Assembly: GCA_964403505.1 (NCBI GenBank)
Contig: CAYOFP010000008.1
Coordinates: 1 to 64,000 of the forward strand
Reading direction: 5' to 3'
Length of the DNA stretch: 64,000 nt
Source of the DNA: CAKSEI01 sp964403505
GTDB lineage: Bacteria; Bacillota; Clostridia; Oscillospirales; CAG-272
Shown here: one piece after another, positions 61,976 through 64,000 of the stretch
How the letters are laid out: every line of letters starts with the position of its first letter
Numbering within the stretch: the first letter of the stretch is position 1
The notes under the pieces: model-generated
Database searches by the model: none
Seen by the model: only the letters and a program-made list of their open reading frames with translations
Told to the model about the DNA's origin: nothing
Position numbers and translations under genes: made by a program

Positions 61976-62368
61976 ATGATCGGAAGGCATATTAAATCAT
62001 TTCGTGAAAACAAGAATATTACTCAGTCTGAATTGGCGGACAAACTGTGCGTGACCCGACAGGCTGTTTCAAACTGGGAAAACGAAAAGACCGAGCCGGA
62101 TATAGAAACACTGCATAAGATTGCGGATATTTTGGAAATATCTATCGAAGAGGTGATTTACGGTTCAAAGAGAGAGACGAACGTAGTACATAATCACTAC
62201 ACAACCGAGCAGGTCACAAAAACAGTATCAAAGGGTGTATCATTCGGCGGGGTGCTTGCGATGGTGATTTCCTATGTAAAATGGCACTCTATCGGGTGGG
62301 CGATATTGCACGGTGCGCTTAACTGGATCTATGTGATCTATTACGTGATAAAATACGGGTGGTCTTAA
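61976..62368 (+). CDS. Small XRE regulator with C-terminal membrane segment
   Basis: Encodes 130 aa. Residues 1-65 are a Cro/C1 helix-turn-helix (HIKSFRENKNITQSELADKLCVTRQAVSNWENEKTEPDIETLHKIADIL). A short linker is followed by a hydrophobic stretch (FGGVLAMVISYVKWHSIGWAILHGALNWIYVIYYVI) that could span the membrane twice. Membrane-linked XRE proteins of this size are common in clostridia and may sense envelope state. GAGAGGGAACG precedes ATG. Confidence 0.85.
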   Translation: MIGRHIKSFRENKNITQSELADKLCVTRQAVSNWENEKTEPDIETLHKIADILEISIEEVIYGSKRETNVVHNHYTTEQVTKTVSKGVSFGGVLAMVISYVKWHSIGWAILHGALNWIYVIYYVIKYGWS

Positions 62369-62433
62369 ATAAGTTAAAAAAATATATAACAGAATGTATA
62401 CACAGGATCTCGGTTTGTTGAAATTTAAAGAAG

Positions 62434-62558
62434 CTTTACGGCTTTAGATGAGATTATATTACAGATACACCCCAAGGCTCCCCTTGCACAGAGGAGCCGG
62501 GGGATGCTGACAATTTATTCGCCTGATTACAGAGATTTCATTACTTCTTGATTTTGCA
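62434..62558. repeat. Dispersed intergenic repeat, copy B
   Basis: It shares the left end CTTTACGGCTTTAGAT, a 30-bp identical block (62477-62506) and the right end TTACTTCTTGATTTT with copy A at 57619-57794, but is about 50 bp shorter between left end and block. It lies in a gene-free stretch (62369-62784) that otherwise holds only the MarR promoter. Confidence 0.7.
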
Positions 62559-62715
62559 CTCCGGGCAAAAAAGAGAAACGCCGGCAAGGCGCCTGCTGCT
62601 CCTGCAAAGAGCGTCGATACAGCCGAAACCGAAGAATGATCATATAATTTAGAACTATATAAGACGCTGAGTTTGATACCTTTTCAAAGTATCCGGCCCG
62701 GCGCCTTTTTTCCTC

Positions 62716-62776
62716 TTGACAAATACTTCCATTCGTGATAGGATACAAAGTGAACGATTCATAAAGTAAACTTATG
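62716..62776 (+). promoter_or_regulatory. Promoter of the MarR-alcohol dehydrogenase unit
   Basis: TTGACA (62716-62721), 17 bp, TAGGAT (62739-62744). CATAA-AGTAAAC-TTATG (62760-62776) just before the gene is an imperfect palindrome of the kind MarR proteins bind; autoregulation is inferred. Confidence 0.55.
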
Positions 62777-62784
62777 AGGTGACG

Positions 62785-63204
62785 ATGAAACAAACAGAAG
62801 ATCTATTATTTGCCTGGCTGGCCCTGTCAAACACGATATGCAACGAGCGTTTGGTATCGGATATGCCGTTTAACGAAGCGCTGATCTGCAATCTGCTCGA
62901 TCGCAGCGGCAGTGAGGGGATGTATGCCGCACAGCTGTGCGCACAGATCGGTATGCTCAAAAGTCAGATGAACCGCACCCTGAACAGCATGGAGCAAAAG
63001 CAGCTGATCCGCCGGGAGCGGTCGCAGACCGACCGTCGGCAGGTGCGGGTGTTTTTGAGACAAAACAGTCTGTACGAAAATCAGCACCGTAAGAGCATAG
63101 CACTTGTAAAAAAGATTATTGAACAATACGGAAAGGAACGGGCAGTCGCCCTGACGCATGAATTGCATGCGATCGCAGGTATCGCCCGGGAGGTATTATC
63201 ATGA
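62785..63204 (+). CDS. MarR-family transcriptional regulator
   Basis: Encodes 139 aa from ATG at 62785 (ATGAGGTG box; GTG at 62779 is an alternative). The winged-helix pattern is FNEALICNLLDRSGSEGMYAAQLCAQIGMLKSQMNRTLNSMEQKQLIRRERSQTDRRQVRVFL, with the MarR wing sequence ending in DRRQVRVFL. It overlaps the following alcohol dehydrogenase gene by 4 bp (ATGA), so it very probably controls that enzyme, perhaps in response to a small ligand or oxidant. Confidence 0.88.
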   Translation: MKQTEDLLFAWLALSNTICNERLVSDMPFNEALICNLLDRSGSEGMYAAQLCAQIGMLKSQMNRTLNSMEQKQLIRRERSQTDRRQVRVFLRQNSLYENQHRKSIALVKKIIEQYGKERAVALTHELHAIAGIAREVLS

Positions 63205-64000
63205 ATATATTTTTACGTATCGGATGCAGGATCTACCAGCGTGCATTCCGTCTAGCACTTCCGCTGTTACCGTACCGTGAGCCTGTCATCCTGCAAAGCA
63301 TGGAGCAGATCGCATACCTGCTGCGGGAAAAACACAAGGAGCGTGTGCTGATCGTCACGGACGGGACCCTGTCACGGATCGGACTCACCGCACCGCTGAC
63401 CGATGCGCTGAGTGCGGGTGATATCGCATTTACCGTATATGATAGAACGGTGCAAAATCCGACGATCGACAATGTCGAAGAGGCAAAAGAGATGTATTCA
63501 GACTTCGGTGCACAGGCGATCATCGCATTCGGCGGAGGCTCGTCACTTGACTGCGCAAAGGCGGCGGGCGCACGTATCGTCCGACCGAAAATGAGCGTGC
63601 AGAAGATGAGAGGTCTGCTCAAAATTCACCGTAAACTGCCGCTTCTTATCGCCATCCCGACTACCGCAGGTACGGGCAGTGAAACTACGCTTGCGGCGGT
63701 CATTACCGACGCTGAGACCCACTATAAATATCCGATCAACGATTTCTCTCTGATTCCGCATTATGCAGTGCTCGACCCGGAGATCACCCGTTCCTTGCCG
63801 CCCTCGCTCACTGCGACGACGGGCATGGATGCGCTGACCCATGCGGTCGAGGCGTATATCGGCGGCAGTACCACCGCACACACCCGTGCGATGGCGGTCG
63901 AGGCGGTGACTCTGATCTTCCGCTGGCTCGAGCGTGCGTACCGTGACGGAAACGACCTCGAGGCACGGGGGAAGATGCTGCGTGCATCCTACTGCGCCGG
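63201..64000 (+). CDS. Iron-containing alcohol dehydrogenase (partial, runs off the window)
   Basis: 266 codons are visible from ATG at 63201; family members are about 380-400 aa, so roughly one third is missing. Motifs are the NAD-binding AIIAFGGGSSLDCAKAAG, then LIAIPTTAGTGSETT and ATTGMDALTHAVEAYIGGSTTAHTRAMAVEAV, with Asp and His residues that bind Fe2+ in group III alcohol dehydrogenases. It reduces aldehydes or oxidises alcohols. The 4-bp overlap with the MarR gene indicates coupled translation. The substrate is unknown. Confidence 0.92.
   Translation, partial: MNIFLRIGCRIYQRAFRLALPLLPYREPVILQSMEQIAYLLREKHKERVLIVTDGTLSRIGLTAPLTDALSAGDIAFTVYDRTVQNPTIDNVEEAKEMYSDFGAQAIIAFGGGSSLDCAKAAGARIVRPKMSVQKMRGLLKIHRKLPLLIAIPTTAGTGSETTLAAVITDAETHYKYPINDFSLIPHYAVLDPEITRSLPPSLTATTGMDALTHAVEAYIGGSTTAHTRAMAVEAVTLIFRWLERAYRDGNDLEARGKMLRASYCA

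Overview
The window looks like a chromosome segment of a low-to-mid GC, Gram-positive, probably spore-forming gut clostridium (Clostridia, Oscillospirales/Ruminococcaceae-like). The support is a GerA-family germination protein, a ylxM-ffh-rpsP-khpA operon, clostridial-type XRE regulators with TPR-like tails, a WapA/Rhs-type secreted toxin, and many consensus TTGACA-17-TATAAT promoters. The lineage is inferred from gene families only.

Layout. 1-6.1 kb is an accessory stretch: an MmcQ/YjbR-EVE fusion, two paralogous XRE regulators, the 3' remnant of a tRNA, an HNH nuclease, a 316-bp MITE with TA duplications, and a decayed glutaminase-like gene. 6.1-25.8 kb is a polymorphic-toxin locus. One full-length secreted Rhs/WapA protein (2213 aa), behind a perfect sigma-A promoter and an attenuator-like leader, is followed by its presumed immunity gene. 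Seven promoterless partial rhs copies follow; six carry a different C-terminal domain and a downstream immunity-like gene, and the last is a stump. The copies share long identical core stretches, so the tips could be swapped onto the main protein by recombination.

25.9-31.3 kb holds a four-gene operon (HPr-kinase-like ATPase, S26-type peptidase, PqqD-like carrier, radical SAM/SPASM enzyme), an ArsR-type regulator and a divergent nucleotidyltransferase-CBM9-like fusion. It resembles a peptide-modification cluster with no obvious precursor. 31.3-45.7 kb is mostly core: a truncated ECF sigma factor, a TfoX-like protein, a polar amino acid ABC importer, nagB, a deacetylase, enolase, khpA-rpsP-ffh-ylxM, argS, a YebC-family regulator, a DUF1653 protein, a D,D-carboxypeptidase and a MATE exporter. 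45.8-52.7 kb has a fused ABC exporter, another XRE-TPR regulator, malic enzyme and two polysaccharide deacetylases.

52.7-57.5 kb holds the most striking system. A tyrosine recombinase is followed by a 224-bp segment bounded by 18-bp perfect inverted repeats. The segment contains a terminator and promoter-like elements facing out of each end, and it lies just upstream of a 1175-aa membrane-anchored surface protein. This is the architecture of a phase-variable DNA-inversion switch, similar in layout to cwpV/RecV of Clostridioides difficile. 57.6-64 kb contains a GerA-family protein, tRNA-Arg(ACG), an array of intergenic hairpins, a GNAT acetyltransferase, two more XRE regulators, and a MarR regulator overlapping an iron-containing alcohol dehydrogenase that runs off the right edge.

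All functions are read from motifs and family resemblance by eye; no database search was run.
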